A stretch of 64,000 bases of DNA, taken from contig OY848925.1 in NCBI GenBank assembly GCA_963693285.1, positions 3,698,932 to 3,762,931 of the forward strand, read 5' to 3'. The DNA is from Xestospongia muta (taxonomy: Eukaryota; Porifera; Demospongiae; Haplosclerida; Petrosiidae). A program made the position numbers and the translations under genes. Under the pieces are notes generated by a model. The model saw only the letters and a program-made list of their open reading frames with translations, did not search any database and was not told the DNA's origin. Each line of letters starts with the position of its first letter. Positions within the stretch are counted from its first letter, which is position 1. Of the stretch, positions 1 to 12,800 are shown one piece after another.

Positions 1-868
1 TTGTTATATGACAGTTATAGAGAGCCTAAATGGCATAGTTACCGAAATAAACAATGACCATTAATTTAGTAACCCTGTGTTTAATAATATAATTATTGTG
101 AAAAGAAAAAGAAGCTCTATACTGCATGTGCCATACCTAAATGGACATGTCTATATTATATACGTATATAATTGTATACAATTATCTGGCCAGCAATAAG
201 TTGAAATAAATGAAGTTCAATTGATTACAGTAGTGAGAGAGAGAGTTGAAAAGGCACAGTAGAAATGAATGATTTATTATATGGATAAATCAAATTCAGA
301 TACTGTATGTGTTAGTATACTCCACTTGTTATCATTATATAAATATGCATTGTGTATGTACACTGTTTACATGTACACAAATTATGTCTCTTAGTTTTAT
401 GCCAAAAACATGCATCTTGATGTCCATATATGAAAAATATTGTGTTATTATTATAAGTATAAATGCATCTTGATGTTCATATATGATAAATATGGGCATG
501 CTGGCATCCATGTTGTTCTTAATAGAAATATGTTGGCATTCCTGTTATGAATAAATATAGGCATTTTGGACTTAATAATTGAATAAACATAGGCATGTTG
601 GACTTAATAATTTTGACACAGATCACACCCCATACTGATGAGTAGTCTACTTGAGTTCCTTTTTGATTGGATGTTGATATTGCCATTCCTACTTTGGAAT
701 TGTTTGATAAGTGTTACTGCCATCTCTCCTTTTATAAATTCTTTTGACAATTTAGAGTTTTACTTATGTTTATGCAAGTGTGATGCTATTACCATTGATA
801 TGACTTGTCATTTTATATCAGTTTGATATTATTACTTGTATAAAAATAGTGGAGGGTTTCTTAGGACA
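1..868. other. Intergenic, no gene recognised
   Basis: AT-rich sequence with no convincing coding frame. The 62-codon open frame at 638-826 has no recognisable domain. A short degenerate repeat (a unit with 'ggcatgttggacttaataatt' character) occurs about three times between 490 and 612. The stretch ends at the target duplication of the gypsy element. Confidence 0.6.
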
Positions 869-873
869 ATACT

Positions 874-1106
874 TGTCGTAACTGTACACATATTCATTTT
901 GAGTTATTATTTCTGTTAGGCCTTATTTACTTAATTTCCGGTGAAACCTTATATGTATGTATGTATATATATATAGTGCTGTAAAACGTTTTTAGTTTTA
1001 GTTCGTTGTAGTTCGATAGTTCGTTGTGGTTCTGTTGCAGTTCATTAGTGTTGTCAGTTCAATTAGTTCTGTTAAAGTTGTTTTCATCGCGTGGTCGGCT
1101 ACAACA
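874..1106 (+). repeat. 5' LTR of gypsy-1
   Basis: 233 bp, TGT...ACA. It matches 5075-5322 along its length with small indels in the AT repeat near 960 and near the 3' end, so the two LTRs have diverged since insertion. Confidence 0.93.
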
Positions 1107-1108
1107 TT

Positions 1109-1119
1109 TGGCGACAAGG
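1109..1119 (+). promoter_or_regulatory. Primer binding site of gypsy-1
   Basis: tggcgacaagg starts two bases after the LTR. From memory of tRNA sequences it pairs, with one mismatch, to the 3' end of tRNA-Ser(GCT) including CCA. The same site without that mismatch class is seen in gypsy-2 at 53048 (tggtgacgagg). The tRNA identity is an inference. Confidence 0.6.
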
Positions 1120-1127
1120 GTAAAGTC

Positions 1128-1899
1128 ATGTCAGTTCACGGAAAAATTTCTCAATTCATCCCAAACCAAGAAACTTTGTAGTTTTATACCAAAAGATTAG
1201 AATACTACTTCATAGCAAATGATGTTAAGGATCCGACTAAGAAGAAAGCCATTTTACTTACAGTGTGCTGTCCCTCGACCTTCCAATTACTCAAGAACTT
1301 GCTACAACTTAATACGCCAGATAGTAAATCATATGCGGACCTCGTAGACCTGCTTAAAATCACTTCAACCCTACTCCTTTAGTCATTATGCAACGTTTCA
1401 AATTCAACACGAGGACAAGAAAAGATACCGAATCAGTAGCTACATACGTGGCAGAACTCAAGGTGAACACTGCGAATTCGGTGATAAATTGAACGAAATA
1501 GTCAGAGATCTTCTAGTGTGTGGTGTTAACGACATCCGCATGCAAAATCGTTTACTTCAAGAATCAAAACTAACTTATGATAAGGCCTTCCAGCTTGCTC
1601 AGTTAGTCGAAGTTGCTGCTAAAAATGCTGCTGATCTACTAAAAAGGTCTTCCACCCACAACACTACTGTAGTTCAACACCTGCACAGCAAATCACCACC
1701 TAGTAGTAGATTCAGACGCCATGTTAGCTGTTACCGCTGTGGAGGTAATCATTTAGCTAATGTGTGCAATTTTCAGACAGCAGAATGCAGAGCCTGTGGC
1801 AAGATTAGACTTATCACCACAGTCTGCAGGAGTAAAAATAGACAACCCCCCAAGACATCCTCCTGGTGGGACTTTCAAACCTCAAGACAGACCTGTTAG
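1128..1899 (+). pseudogene. Gag of gypsy-1 (broken)
   Basis: The structural protein that would coat the element's RNA. The ATG at 1128 opens a frame resembling the Gag of gypsy-2 (53074), but it meets a TAG after 17 codons and another stop near 1380, then shifts frame into 1489-1899. The C-terminal part keeps one clear zinc knuckle (CYRC...H....C at about 1729-1767) and a second degraded one directly after it (CRAC). It cannot give a full product as it stands. Confidence 0.85.
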
Positions 1900-2039
1900 A
1901 TCCTCAAAGAAAGCCAATGCCACACCTTAACCACAGACTGTGCCTCTTTCCATATCTCTGAAACCTCTGACCCTCCTACCACTTCAAATGGGCTGGAACA
2001 CACTTACACCCTATTTACTTTACCTGGGAAAGTCAAACC

Positions 2040-4816
2040 TATTATTACAGTTAAACAGGTAGACACTGGTGCTTCACTTTCAATCATTAGTGAACAAGCC
2101 TTTCGGGCCATAGCAAGACCAACAGACAAATTACAATCGCCAAGCATTACACTGACCACTTATTCAGGTGACAATCTCCATATCATGGGAACCTACGACG
2201 TTTAAGTGGGTTATAAAAGTCAGTTACAGACACTTCCATTAGTAATAGTACAAGGCCATGGACCAAGTTTATTTGAGAGAAATTGGTTAGAAAAGATCAA
2301 GATAGATTGGAACTCTTATCTACTCACTTCAGGAACAGTCATCATCTCCTCTCATTAATAAATATAATTCTTTGTTTTCTGATTCTCTAGGTTTGTTACA
2401 AGATGCCACTGCTAAATTGTACGTCAATACAGAGGCTGCACCTAAATTTTTCAGAGCCAGACCTGTTCCCTATCAACTAAAAGATAAGATAGAAGTCAAA
2501 CTCAGACGATTGCAAGATTTAGGTATCATTACTTCAGTTCGACATTCTGAATGGGCAGCACCTATTTTTCCTATTATGAAACAAGACGGCTTGATGCGTT
2601 TCTGTGGTGATTATAAAGTCAGTCAACAGAGTTCTCACTCCAGATAATTATCTATTACCTCGAATCGAAGATATTTTTGCTGCATTACAAGGAGAAAAGT
2701 TGTTTTCTAAATTAGACCTCAGTCAAGCATATCAACAGTTACCTCTAGATCCAGATTCAAAAAATTCACTACTATCAATACTCATAAAGGTCTATTTCAG
2801 TTGAAGCGTTTACTATTTGGGATTTCAACAGTTCCTATTATTTGTCAATGTCTCATGGAGAACCTCCTCCAGGGCCTTCTAAACGTCTTTCCTTACATAG
2901 ATGACATTCAAGTTTCTGGTATTAGTGAAGCAGATCACATGCAAAAACTAGAACAAGTATTGTCTCGCCTATCATCAACTGGAATTACCCTGAAACGATC
3001 CAAATGCACCTTTGCCACCACTTCAGTGGAGTATTTAGGTCACATAATTGACAGCACAGGTTTACATCTATCACCTGCTAAAGTTCAGGCAATCCAGAAA
3101 GCACCTGCTCCTACCAATATCACAGAACTAAGAGCCTTTTTATGTCTCGTCAACTTTTATCACAAATTTCTGCCAAACTTATCATCTACATTGTCCCCAC
3201 TTCATATACTGCTACGTAAAGGTACCAAGTGGAATGTGGACTCAGAACCAACAAATTGCTTTTGACAAAGTCAAAGAACTCCTACAATCAGATGTACTGT
3301 TAGTTCATTTTGACAGTGCGAAAACATTATTAGTATATGCTGATGGTTCCCCATTATGGAGTTGGAGCTATACTGGCTCATAAGATGCCAGACAATTCAG
3401 AAAAACCAATAGCATTTGCCTCTCGTACTCTCACTCCAGCTAAACATAAATACTCTCAACTAGAAAAAGAAGCTTTAGCTGTCATCTTCGCTGTCAAACG
3501 TTTCCACCAATATTTGTATGGTACTTATTTCACATTATACTCAAATTACAAACCGTTAGAATGACTTTTAGGTGAATTTCAGTAAATTCCTCAATTGGCC
3601 TCAGCAAGAATTCAACGTTGGGCACTTACTCTTGCTGCATATCAGTACACAATTAAGTACAAACCAGGAAAAAACGTATGTCCACAGCTGATGCTCTCAG
3701 TAGATTAACTCTTCAAACTACTCTGAATGATTCTCAAGTTCCTCTACCAGGTGACCTTTGTCATCTACTCAATCATTTAGACCAGCTCATTGTTACAGCA
3801 TCTCAAATAAAAGTCTGGAGAGACAAAGATCCTCTATTGTCTCGTGTCCGAAAATTAGTACAGTGTGGCTGAATATTACCAACCCAACAGCTGATATCCT
3901 TCCATTTCATACAAGGTACACAGAATTGAGTGATTTAGACGGATGTGTATTATTAGGTTGTCATGTCATTATCCCTGCAGCAGGACAGGACATTGTTCTA
4001 AATCAACTTCATGAAACCCATGTAGGGATTACTAAAATGAAAATATCAGCTCGCTCTTACGTATGGTGGCCAGGTATTGACTCAGATATTCAACGAAAAG
4101 TTCAAGGCTGTTATACCTGTCAATCAAATCATCCAGTGCCAGCAAAAGCACGTCTTCACTTTTGGGAATTTCCACAGAAACCATGGTCTCGTCTTCATAT
4201 TGACCATGCAGGACCATTTCAAGGTAAATTTTTTTTCATACTAATCAACGCTTATTCAAAGTGGCTCGAAGTTCATATTGTTAATTCAACCTCATCTGAA
4301 GTTACTATTCAAAAGCTACAATAAATTTTTTCCACTCATGGTCTCCCAGAGCAAATAGTTTCTGACAATGGACCAGCTTTCACTAGCCATGAATTTAAGA
4401 ACTATATGAAGCAATGTGGTATTCATCACATACGAACTTCACCATACTATCTAAGTTCCAATGGTCACGCAAAACGTGCAGTTCAAACATTTAAGTCATC
4501 TTTAAAGAAACTAGAAGGCAATGTCAAAACTCGTTTATTCACATTTTTAGCTTGTTATTGGGTGACACCACATTCCACTACAGAACTGTCACCTGCAGAA
4601 CTCCTGATGGGAATGAAGTTACAAGCAACATTGAATTTGATAGATCCTGATGTGTCTCGTAAAGTGACTACTAAACTATCATCTAGTTCATCAAGAAAAC
4701 CACCCAACACTTTCAGTGTTGGTGACAAAGTCTTTGCTTGCAACTATCATGGAACAAAAATATGGTTGTCTGCTGTAATAGTTCAAGTGGCAGGTCCAGT
4801 CTCCTGTAAAGTTTAA
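2040..4816 (+). pseudogene. Pol of gypsy-1: protease, RT, RNase H, integrase (broken)
   Basis: Protease active site VDTGAS is near 2059. Reverse transcriptase runs about 2430-3260 and carries the YIDD catalytic box near 2895; frame changes fall near 2640, 2800 and 3265. RNase H lies at about 3300-3570 (LEKEALAVIFAVKRF). Integrase follows: an HH..CC zinc segment (HETHVG ... CYTCQ, 4007-4120), the first two core aspartates (HIDHAGPF, SDNGPAF), and then SNGHAKRA at about 4455, where family members have ...AERA: the third acidic residue is replaced by lysine. Stops near 3563 and 4322 add to the damage. It ends at 4816 before the LTR. Confidence 0.92.
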
Positions 4817-5060
4817 ACGTCATCAAACTTAATTCTAGACGTCATATTGACCAGTTACGTACACGTTATGGACACTCAAATGAAGATACTGATACTCATA
4901 ATGATTTGGATAATTGGACTTTTCCATCATCTATTGATAGTAATACATTTACTCCTAGAACTACTTTATCTACCAACTCTCCACCTGCTCAATCTCAGGC
5001 TGTATGTCCTTCCTCTCGAGTTTGTAGAGCTGTTGACAGATATGGTCCATATGTTTCTTA

Positions 5061-5074
5061 GCTAGGTGGGGGAG
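5061..5074 (+). promoter_or_regulatory. Polypurine tract of gypsy-1
   Basis: gctaggtgggggag directly abuts the TGT of the 3' LTR, the place where plus-strand DNA synthesis is primed in LTR elements. The same motif precedes the LTR of the minus-strand relative near 52053-52066. Confidence 0.75.
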
Positions 5075-5322
5075 TGTGGTAACTGTATACATATTCATTT
5101 TGAGTTATTATTTCTGTTAGGCCTTATTTACTTAATTTCTGGTGAAACCTTATGTGTATGTATGTATATATAGTGCTATGAAACGTTTTTAGTTTTAGTT
5201 CGTTGTAGTTCGATAGTTCGTTGTAGTTCTGTTGCAGTTCATTATGGTGTTGTTAGTTCAATTAGTTATGTTATCAAAAAATTCTGTAAAAAGTTGTTTT
5301 CATTGCGTGCTCGGCTACAACA
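5075..5322 (+). repeat. 3' LTR of gypsy-1
   Basis: 248 bp, TGT...ACA, followed by the 5-base target duplication atact at 5323-5327. Confidence 0.93.
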
Positions 5323-5327
5323 ATACT

Positions 5328-6588
5328 CACTTAATAATTACAAACATAACCTTGACTAAATTTTGCACATAATAATAAATCAGTTCATAACAAATTTGTG
5401 ATACTTTGCTATGAACTACAAGACAAGTCCTATATCTGACTATCTTAATTTTAATATCTTGCGTAGCGTTGGAAGAAATGTTAAAGCTTCTACTTCAATC
5501 ATAATGAGACATAGTACATTGGTTTGTATTATAATTTTTCTACCTTCAGAGCTTGAGTTACTGAGAACAGGAAAAATGACATGAAGAAGAGGGAGAGGTG
5601 AGTTGGAAGAAGTGGTAATAGGTCTTCAGTAGTGTTCTTTAGTACACCTGGACAAAGAAAACATGATAATATTCGAATGTATGAAATGATGTGATAGATT
5701 ATGTCGTGCAATGAGCATATTAACTAATAGTATCATAATGTATGCCACCATATTATCAGTTATATAACTATTACTGTTTGACTTACCAATAAACATCCAA
5801 TGAGTATAATCACACACTATATATAACAAGCAACTCTGACATCTCTTGAGCACACTTTGATAAAACAATGGAAACTTGCTTCTCACCTATTAATGTGAGT
5901 ACTTGAAACAAACTGACAAGATAGTTTATTTGAATTCATAAGTCAAAGTCATAAACAAAAGTGATTGATCTGGTTTGGATCTTCAAAAGATAATTCTTTG
6001 AACTCTTAATACAATCTTCTAGAAGTGATGTAAAGTCATCCTGATAGCATTGATATCTTCAATTTTGAATAATTCTACAAAATAAAATGACAAACAGATC
6101 AGAATAAATATTGTAAAACCTTGTGTTTTTGTTGTTGACAATGTCTGTGCCTAGGAATAAAAGTAGTAGTAGATTTGTTATGTATGTATAATCAACTTGT
6201 AAAATTGTATGGATATCACTCACTATATGTAACATAATACAAACATAGCAGGAGATGTGTCATTTACATTGATCAAAATTTTTCTGCAGTAGTAGTAGCA
6301 ACAGAAGTCACTAGATCATTCCCAGAAAAAGCAAGTTCCTCCAATTTTGACAACAGCTTGATGACTAGTACAAATAATCAGAGCATGTTCATGATTGGAA
6401 CAGATACTGGATAAAAGTTTAAGTCCACTATGTTGTAATACCTTCTTTTGAAGTACTGCTTGAAAGTATGTCAAAAACTCAGGATCTATAAACAGACTAA
6501 AATTAGTCTAGTGCTTTGAGAAGAAATAAAGACATACAAACAGGTCAGAGGCATCATAACAGTTAGGTGGACCTGCACAATTATCATG
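5328..6588. other. Spacer with possible leucine-rich-repeat remnant
   Basis: No intact gene. On the minus strand between about 6400 and 6285 one frame reads LSKLEELAFSGNDLVTS, a leucine-rich-repeat consensus, preceded in the same frame by a stop. A second weaker minus-strand stretch (about 5990-6070) reads DDFTSLLEDCIKSS. These may be worn exons of one LRR gene. Confidence 0.35.
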
Positions 6589-6590
6589 TA

Positions 6591-8125
6591 CCGTGGCGTT
6601 CAAAAGAGTTCGGCCACCCACGCGGAAGTTGCATTATTTGAGTTTATTTAAATTAACCACAGCTACACGTGTAATGCTTCTGTGCTGTTACAGCTGTTTT
6701 TGAAGAGAAGGTTTAACAGGGAGTGGTATGGAGTCTGTTACAGTTACATTAGAAGTTGGAGAAAATTGATGGTAAGTAACGTCTGTGTTTTAAACTAGGG
6801 ATGATGTTTATTTTCGTGTTTTATGGCAAAAACAAAGAAAAAAATATCTTATGTAAGTAAAGATGTGTAGTACTTTGTGTGCCCACCCCTTGCATTAATA
6901 ACAGCTTCAATTCTTCGTGGCATTGACAAGACCAGGTTTTGTATTATCTCTGTTGGTATATTCTCCCAAAGATCATTTAGGGTGACCCATAATTGACAGA
7001 GGGTTGTTGTTGGCAAGTTCTCTAGTTTCTTCTCTAAATAGTCCCATAAGTTTTCTATTGAGTTTAAGTCTGGAGATTTTGCTGGCCATGTAGTACAATT
7101 AACATCGTTTTCGTCCGTCCAATCTGTTATTAGATGAGTTTTGTGGCATAATGCATTATCATGCATGAAGATGTAGTCCAAACCTCTTATTGACCAGGCT
7201 GATGGAATCATTGTATTTTCTAGTATTTCTAAATACTGAAATCTATCCATCTCGCCTTTGACTTGTACTAACATACCCTTTTCATTGCCACAGATGCATC
7301 GCCGCACCATCATACTACCACCACTATGCTTTACTGTGCCCTGTACACAGTCCTCAGAAAATTCTTCTGATAGTCTACGTCATATGTACGTTCGACCATT
7401 GCTATGAAAAAGATTAAACTTGGACTCGTCAGACCATACAACTTTCTTCCACATATCCTCTGTCTAGTCCCTGTGATCCTTTGCCCACTAGAGATGTTGT
7501 TGTTTGTGTCTTGGCAGTAACAGTGGTTTCTTTCTTGATATTTTACCATTTAATCCAGCATCTATCAGTCTTCTCTTCACTGTACTTGAGGAAGCCATGA
7601 CATTATCTTCTTCCTTCCATATATTTTTCAAAAGAGGTGCTGTTAGTTTACGATTTCTGATTGACTTTAACACGAGACTACTATCTTCTCATTTTGAAGA
7701 AAATTTGGGACATCCAGGTCATGGTTCATCAGTTACTGACTTATTTTTCTTGTATTTTTTGATGATGTCATTTATTGTACACTTTGGTATTTTTAATTGT
7801 TTTGATATAGCTGTTGATGGCAGTTTAAGCTGGTGCAAAGCTATAATTTGACCTCTCTGGAACTCACTGGTGGGTTTTCTTCTGGGCATGTTGTGGTCAG
7901 CTATTTACTAATTGTTTTCCAGACACTTGTCTGCAAGTCAAGGACTTTAAACGAGTTTATAGCTGCTGCTCTAATTGCTTTTGTGTAAAGAGCTGTTGAT
8001 AAACGTAACTGAGCAGCTGTAAGATGTTCTGTTAAGTACTTACTGCGCATTGTTTAAGTAAATAAGCTTAAGTATTATTTTAAATGAGAAACACGTGGGT
8101 GGACAACCACTTTTGAGTACCACTG
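6591..8125 (-). mobile_element. Tc1-type DNA transposon, decayed
   Basis: 1535 bp bounded by TA dinucleotides (6589-6590 and 8126-8127), the target duplication of the Tc1/mariner superfamily. The ends are imperfect inverted repeats of about 34 bp; both contain tcaaaag followed by ccacccacg when read inward. The transposase lies on the minus strand. No second copy is seen in the window. Confidence 0.92.
6849..7889 (-). pseudogene. Tc1-family transposase (broken)
   Basis: Cut-and-paste DDE transposase. The start is the ATG at 7887-7889 (MPRRKPTSEF), followed by a helix-turn-helix region, then the catalytic core: SDESKFNLF (first Asp, about 7425), MHDNALCH (second Asp, about 7165), and AKSPDLNSIENLWD (third acidic residue, about 7080-7040). 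The total of 347 codons is the family's usual size. In-frame stops (for example near 7727 and 7465) and frame changes near 7490 and 7320 make it inactive. Confidence 0.9.
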
Positions 8126-8261
8126 TATAACGAAATTAAGACAAACAAATACTGAGGAGTTTGTATTCATTATCTTTATATTTGAGAAATCAATGTTGTT
8201 CAATTTCTGAAAAGGTAAATAGTTCTCACTCAATTTCTTACAATCGAACAAGATACCTAAT

Positions 8262-8930
8262 CTTGACGTCCAACAATACTATATAAAAAACAACAAAATT
8301 AACTGCAATGATGTATTACAAATTAATTTAAACTAGTAGTATAGTGTGTGCTGTTATCTTATACCCTAGATTTTATGAGATGAATGAGAATCTTAAGCAT
8401 TCATCCTGATGTTCAATGATGCTATAGAAATAAAAAAGAAATTAAGAGTAATGATGTATTATGAGTTAACATAAACTAGTAGTGTATGCTGTTAACTTAG
8501 ATTCCAAAGTCTTTCAGATAAATGAATATCTTGATCCTTGATCCTGATGTTGAACAATACTATAGACATAAAACAGAAATTAAGACTAATGATGTATTAT
8601 GAATTAATGTAAACTAGTAGCATATGCTATTAACTTATACCCTAGACTCTTTAAAGAAATATGATGTCTTGAACCTTGATCTTGATGTCCAACGATGCTA
8701 TAGAAAAAAAAAACAGAAATTAACTCTAATGATGAATTATAAATTTGTACAAACTAGTAGTGTATGCTGTTAACTTAAGCCCCAGACTCTATTGAGATAA
8801 ATGGTATAGAAATAAAACAGAAATTAAGACTAATGACATATTATGAGTTAATATAAACTACTAGTGTATACAATTAACTTACACCCAAGACACTTTCAGA
8901 TAGATGGATGTCTTTTACTTTGATCAGTAA
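8262..8930. repeat. Tandem repeat, ~140-bp unit, nearly five copies
   Basis: A unit containing gatgttcaacgatgctatag, then taatgatgtattatgaatta and aaactagtagtgtatgctgtta, repeats with starts near 8262, 8404, 8543 and 8681 (spacing 142, 139, 138) plus a shortened copy from about 8803. No unit keeps an open frame, so it is treated as a non-coding satellite. It begins 135 bp beyond the Tc1 end. Confidence 0.85.
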
Positions 8931-9886
8931 TATCAACCTTCTTGCTTTAGTATGCCTATAATACTAGAAAAGTTAATCACCTAAAAAAGTCAATAATCTC
9001 ATAAGTGAGTGATGGGCAGAGGAGGATTTGGAAGTGAACTGTGTCATTGGAATACATAGAAAGCAGGAAGTACTACAATGAAGCACATATGGAATGATGA
9101 TTTTTTCTGTGTTTGTTGTCCTTCCAAATTGGAACCTCAATGTCACATTTATCGACTTTACACCCATGAATAGAATGGAATAAGGCAGTTCAGTGGCATT
9201 TTCATTATTGGTTAATCATCTCAAGGAGTTTTTTCTCATGAAAACTTGTTTGCAGGCCTGCTTTAAACTTTTTAAAAGTTCTAGCTTGAGTAAGACTCAC
9301 AATAAACTGTGCAACTACAACACCACGCACAACTTAGGTTGATGACATTGTCATAATTGAAATTGTGTTACTGATGCTGTCAGATTTAGAAATAGGAAAT
9401 GTATGAGATAAGTGGAAAGATGGAGTATGTGTTCTAGTTTGTCTTAGATGACAAACTACTTCTAGAATATATGCTCAGTCCTTTTCCCTATAGTAAACAT
9501 AAATAAACATAATAAACATCATCACCATAAATACCTTATGATTTCAATAAACAATGAACTTCATCAAGGGCAACAGAAACCACTTTTATAGTACATGAAC
9601 TCAGTAATAAGCTTTGTCATTTCTTGACTCCAAGAAGACATTCTCTGTTAAAGTTCAGTATCTTCAAGTTGAAGGTACAAGAAGACCATGGGAGATATTA
9701 ATGTTCGGTACCACGACTGTCAAAAAGTAATGGAAGTTCATTTCTAGACTCTCCTCTGCACTTCAGCTTAAAAAAGGAGGAGAGGCTAAATAGTTGGTGG
9801 ATAGCAACCGTTGCTAACCAATAATTAAATTTTATTGACTTTAATAAATAATAAATCCCTGGTTAATAAGACGTCATCATAGAAAA
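8931..9886. other. Upstream region of the first Frizzled-like gene
   Basis: Nothing recognisable beyond AT-rich spacer. The 64-codon minus-strand frame at 8973-9167 shows no domain. The promoter of the gene starting at 9887 should lie here, but no TATA box or other element stands out. Confidence 0.4.
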
Positions 9887-12800
9887 ATGGCCTGTGATTG
9901 TAAAACTCGAAGAAAGTTATCGGTGAATGTTATTGAGATCACTGTTCTGGTTATTGCTCTATGTATTATAGTGGCTCTCTTCTCTTTACCAATTGTGTTT
10001 TACTACGTTTCTGTAAGTACTATCTTTACAAAAACTTGCTTCCTATGACAAAGAATAAAGTGAAATTAGATATGATACAAAAACAATCACAATTATGTAG
10101 ACATAGTTACTACTAGTAGATATAATAATACTTGGTATATGCTGTGTGAAAATACATCTGGTTCTAATGAAGCTGAGGTAGTATGTAATCAAGTAGGTTG
10201 TGGGAACGATGGTATGGATAAGCTATTATTTATTACTGAATGCATTAATAATATCATTTGATGTAGCAATTTGTGAAATGCAGTGTCAAATAAAATAGAA
10301 GTATTCAAAATATTGCCAGTATTGGGATGAATACATTATGTATAATAAACATAATGAATTTTTAATTTAAGTTAAAGGTATATATACTGGTATCATCCTT
10401 CATCCCAACTTTACTACCAGCTATAGACATAAGTTGGTAATATATATAAGAGGAAATATAGCTTGAACCCGGTTGAGAATTTGACTACATTGTTTGTTTT
10501 ACTTCATTGATAGCTTTTTAGCAAATCTCCTTAATATAGCTTACATGACTTCCTAAAATGCCATTTACAGACACTACAAAAGGGATAAAACAGGCACGCC
10601 TGGCTTAACAGCCTTGGAATATTTAATTTTTTTCTCTTTTTCTGCTGATGGTAGAACAGCTTCAACTGGTCTATGCAGATATGACTGGGCATCAGTATTC
10701 ACAAAACACATTTCAAACAATACCTCAGTTTGCAGCTAAAGTTTTTTCTTTTTGAAATTGTTACATTAACATGATTTTGACACGTCCACATTATACATTT
10801 GTGAATTGATAATATTTTCTGCCATCTACTATTTTGTCATATACTCTTTTAGGATTACACTAATTTTTTAGCTGCTTCTCCTGTAAGTATATGTAATCAA
10901 CTTGTATGTTTTAATATTTTATTTCATATAAGTATATGAGATTAATTTATGCATTTTGTAATTTTATTATTATTATATTATTTATTAGTACAAAATGTTT
11001 TTTGACCTTTAGGATTCATCCTACAACAACTTCTCACAATCAAACAATAGCAATAGCAACATTACTAATCTATTCCAAAAAAGGTGTACTACTCTATCAA
11101 TCACTTGGAGTAGACTTAGTATAAACACAACAAATACTGACTGTGATAACAATCCATATATTGGTAGAGTATGTGCTAATGTTCTCTCTGCGTGGCATTT
11201 GTGTACAGTAGAGGATGGAGACATTGTCATACACAGTAATAAATCAGAGTTAACTCAGGCACAACACGAACAAGATTTACTCCAATTGGATTCATTATTA
11301 GGTTATACTAAATTAATACAATTATGTATGATTTCTATTATGATCATTTATAGTGTACTACAAAGAATGTCAACAAGTTGCTATTCCATTTCTCTGTCAA
11401 TATTACTTCCCACTTTATGACTGTCCTAATGGAGACATATATACAGCATCAAGAGAAGACTGTATTGACATTAGTACTGGTATATGTGCTTTACAATGGA
11501 ATCTGGCTATTAATTATGGGTATGGAGACAGATTGCCTAATTGTCAAAAGCTCTCATCTTGTAAGTATGTATTTTAATTAACATAATAGTTTATACACAA
11601 TTGTTATTTGAACATAAGTTGCAAATTACAAATTTAAGTTATTTAGTTAGCACTCCATTTTAATGATTAACTTATCTGCTATGATTTCAGGATTTAAGAA
11701 AAGATGTCCTAGACCCTAAACCCTAAACCGTTGAGTGTATAATTTTAAGACTCAGTAGTCTTCTATAACATGCTATAACATATTCTAAGAGTAACCCCTA
11801 ATGATAATTTCAATTTAAAATAACAATAACTAATAAAATTTAGACCATGGAATGACAAGAAAAATTTAGAAAAGTTTAGAAAAAATAGTATTAAGTTAAA
11901 GCTGAATTAAACATTAATTTAGTTTTCTTATGTAAACACCGAGTGGTTATATATCATAACTATGGCAGCTTTACATTGTGGATTTCAATATAATACAGTG
12001 AAAATTGCCTTAGTGATAGCTCACATTTAGCAACCACTATTCACTAACAACCACTCTGTGTAGCACTATAATACTCTACTATACTATATAAAAAAACCTC
12101 TCTAAGCAAACCAGAACTGTAGTTCCCCAAGTAAGCCCCCATGGGTGCTTGCAGTTCATTTGGAATTTGAAAGGGATGGGCTCTTACACGGGATTTTTCA
12201 AAAACGGCTTCTAATAAGCGCCCACTTATGAATAATTAATTTTATATGCTTTCTGTCTACACAATTCTCAGAGCCTGGGTGGTTCTTGGTGTAACTTGAC
12301 TGTGATGACATCATAGTAAAATGACACATAGTGATGTAGTGATGTCATCATATATGATAACATCACCTAAACCCTAAACCAAACCTAACACTATTAACTC
12401 TATGACACATAGTGATATCATCATACGACAAGTTGTTACATCATCAGTCAAGTTACACCAATAAGCACCCCAGAACCTCTCAGCTTCAACTTTAAATAAA
12501 ACAGAATAAGAGTCTATAGGACTTTCATTTTATTCCTTTGTGGCTCTGAGATGAGCTAATAGTGGGTTCCACTGTACAGTCAAGGACAAAAGGAGATCCT
12601 TCATTGAGCAAAGTGGTTTAGAAGTGCCTTGTGAGCTGACCTTTTCGATTCCAAATGGAATAAAAGACAACGGGTAGCTCTTGGTGTAAATTGACTATGA
12701 TGACATCATAATAAAATGACACATAATGATGTCAATATATATTATGACATCACCTATACCCTAAACCAAACCTAACAATGTTAACTCTATGTCACATAGT

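Larger units (their letters stand above)
874..5322 (+). mobile_element. Ty3/gypsy LTR retrotransposon, decayed (gypsy-1)
   Basis: A complete but inactive LTR element of about 4.45 kb. It begins TGT and ends ACA, has LTRs at 874-1106 and 5075-5322, and is flanked on both sides by the same 5 bases (atact at 869-873 and 5323-5327), the size expected of a gypsy integrase. Behind the 5' LTR lies a primer site; before the 3' LTR is a purine-rich tract (5061-5074). The order is Gag with zinc knuckles, protease, reverse transcriptase, RNase H, integrase, which is the Ty3/gypsy order. Several stops and frame changes break both genes. A truncated relative lies at 51903-52567 on the minus strand. Confidence 0.95.

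Noticed and set aside
638..826. 62-codon hydrophobic open frame
   Set aside because: No domain, no splice context, AT-rich low-complexity composition; likely chance.
7504..7851. 115-codon plus-strand frame
   Set aside because: Antisense shadow of the Tc1 transposase, whose motifs are on the minus strand.
8262..8930. CRISPR array or LRR exon array
   Set aside because: Repeats are long and diverged without regular spacers, the genome is eukaryotic, and no unit keeps an LRR frame.
11708..11730. Telomere or internal telomeric array
   Set aside because: Only about three units; the same string occurs within MITEs.
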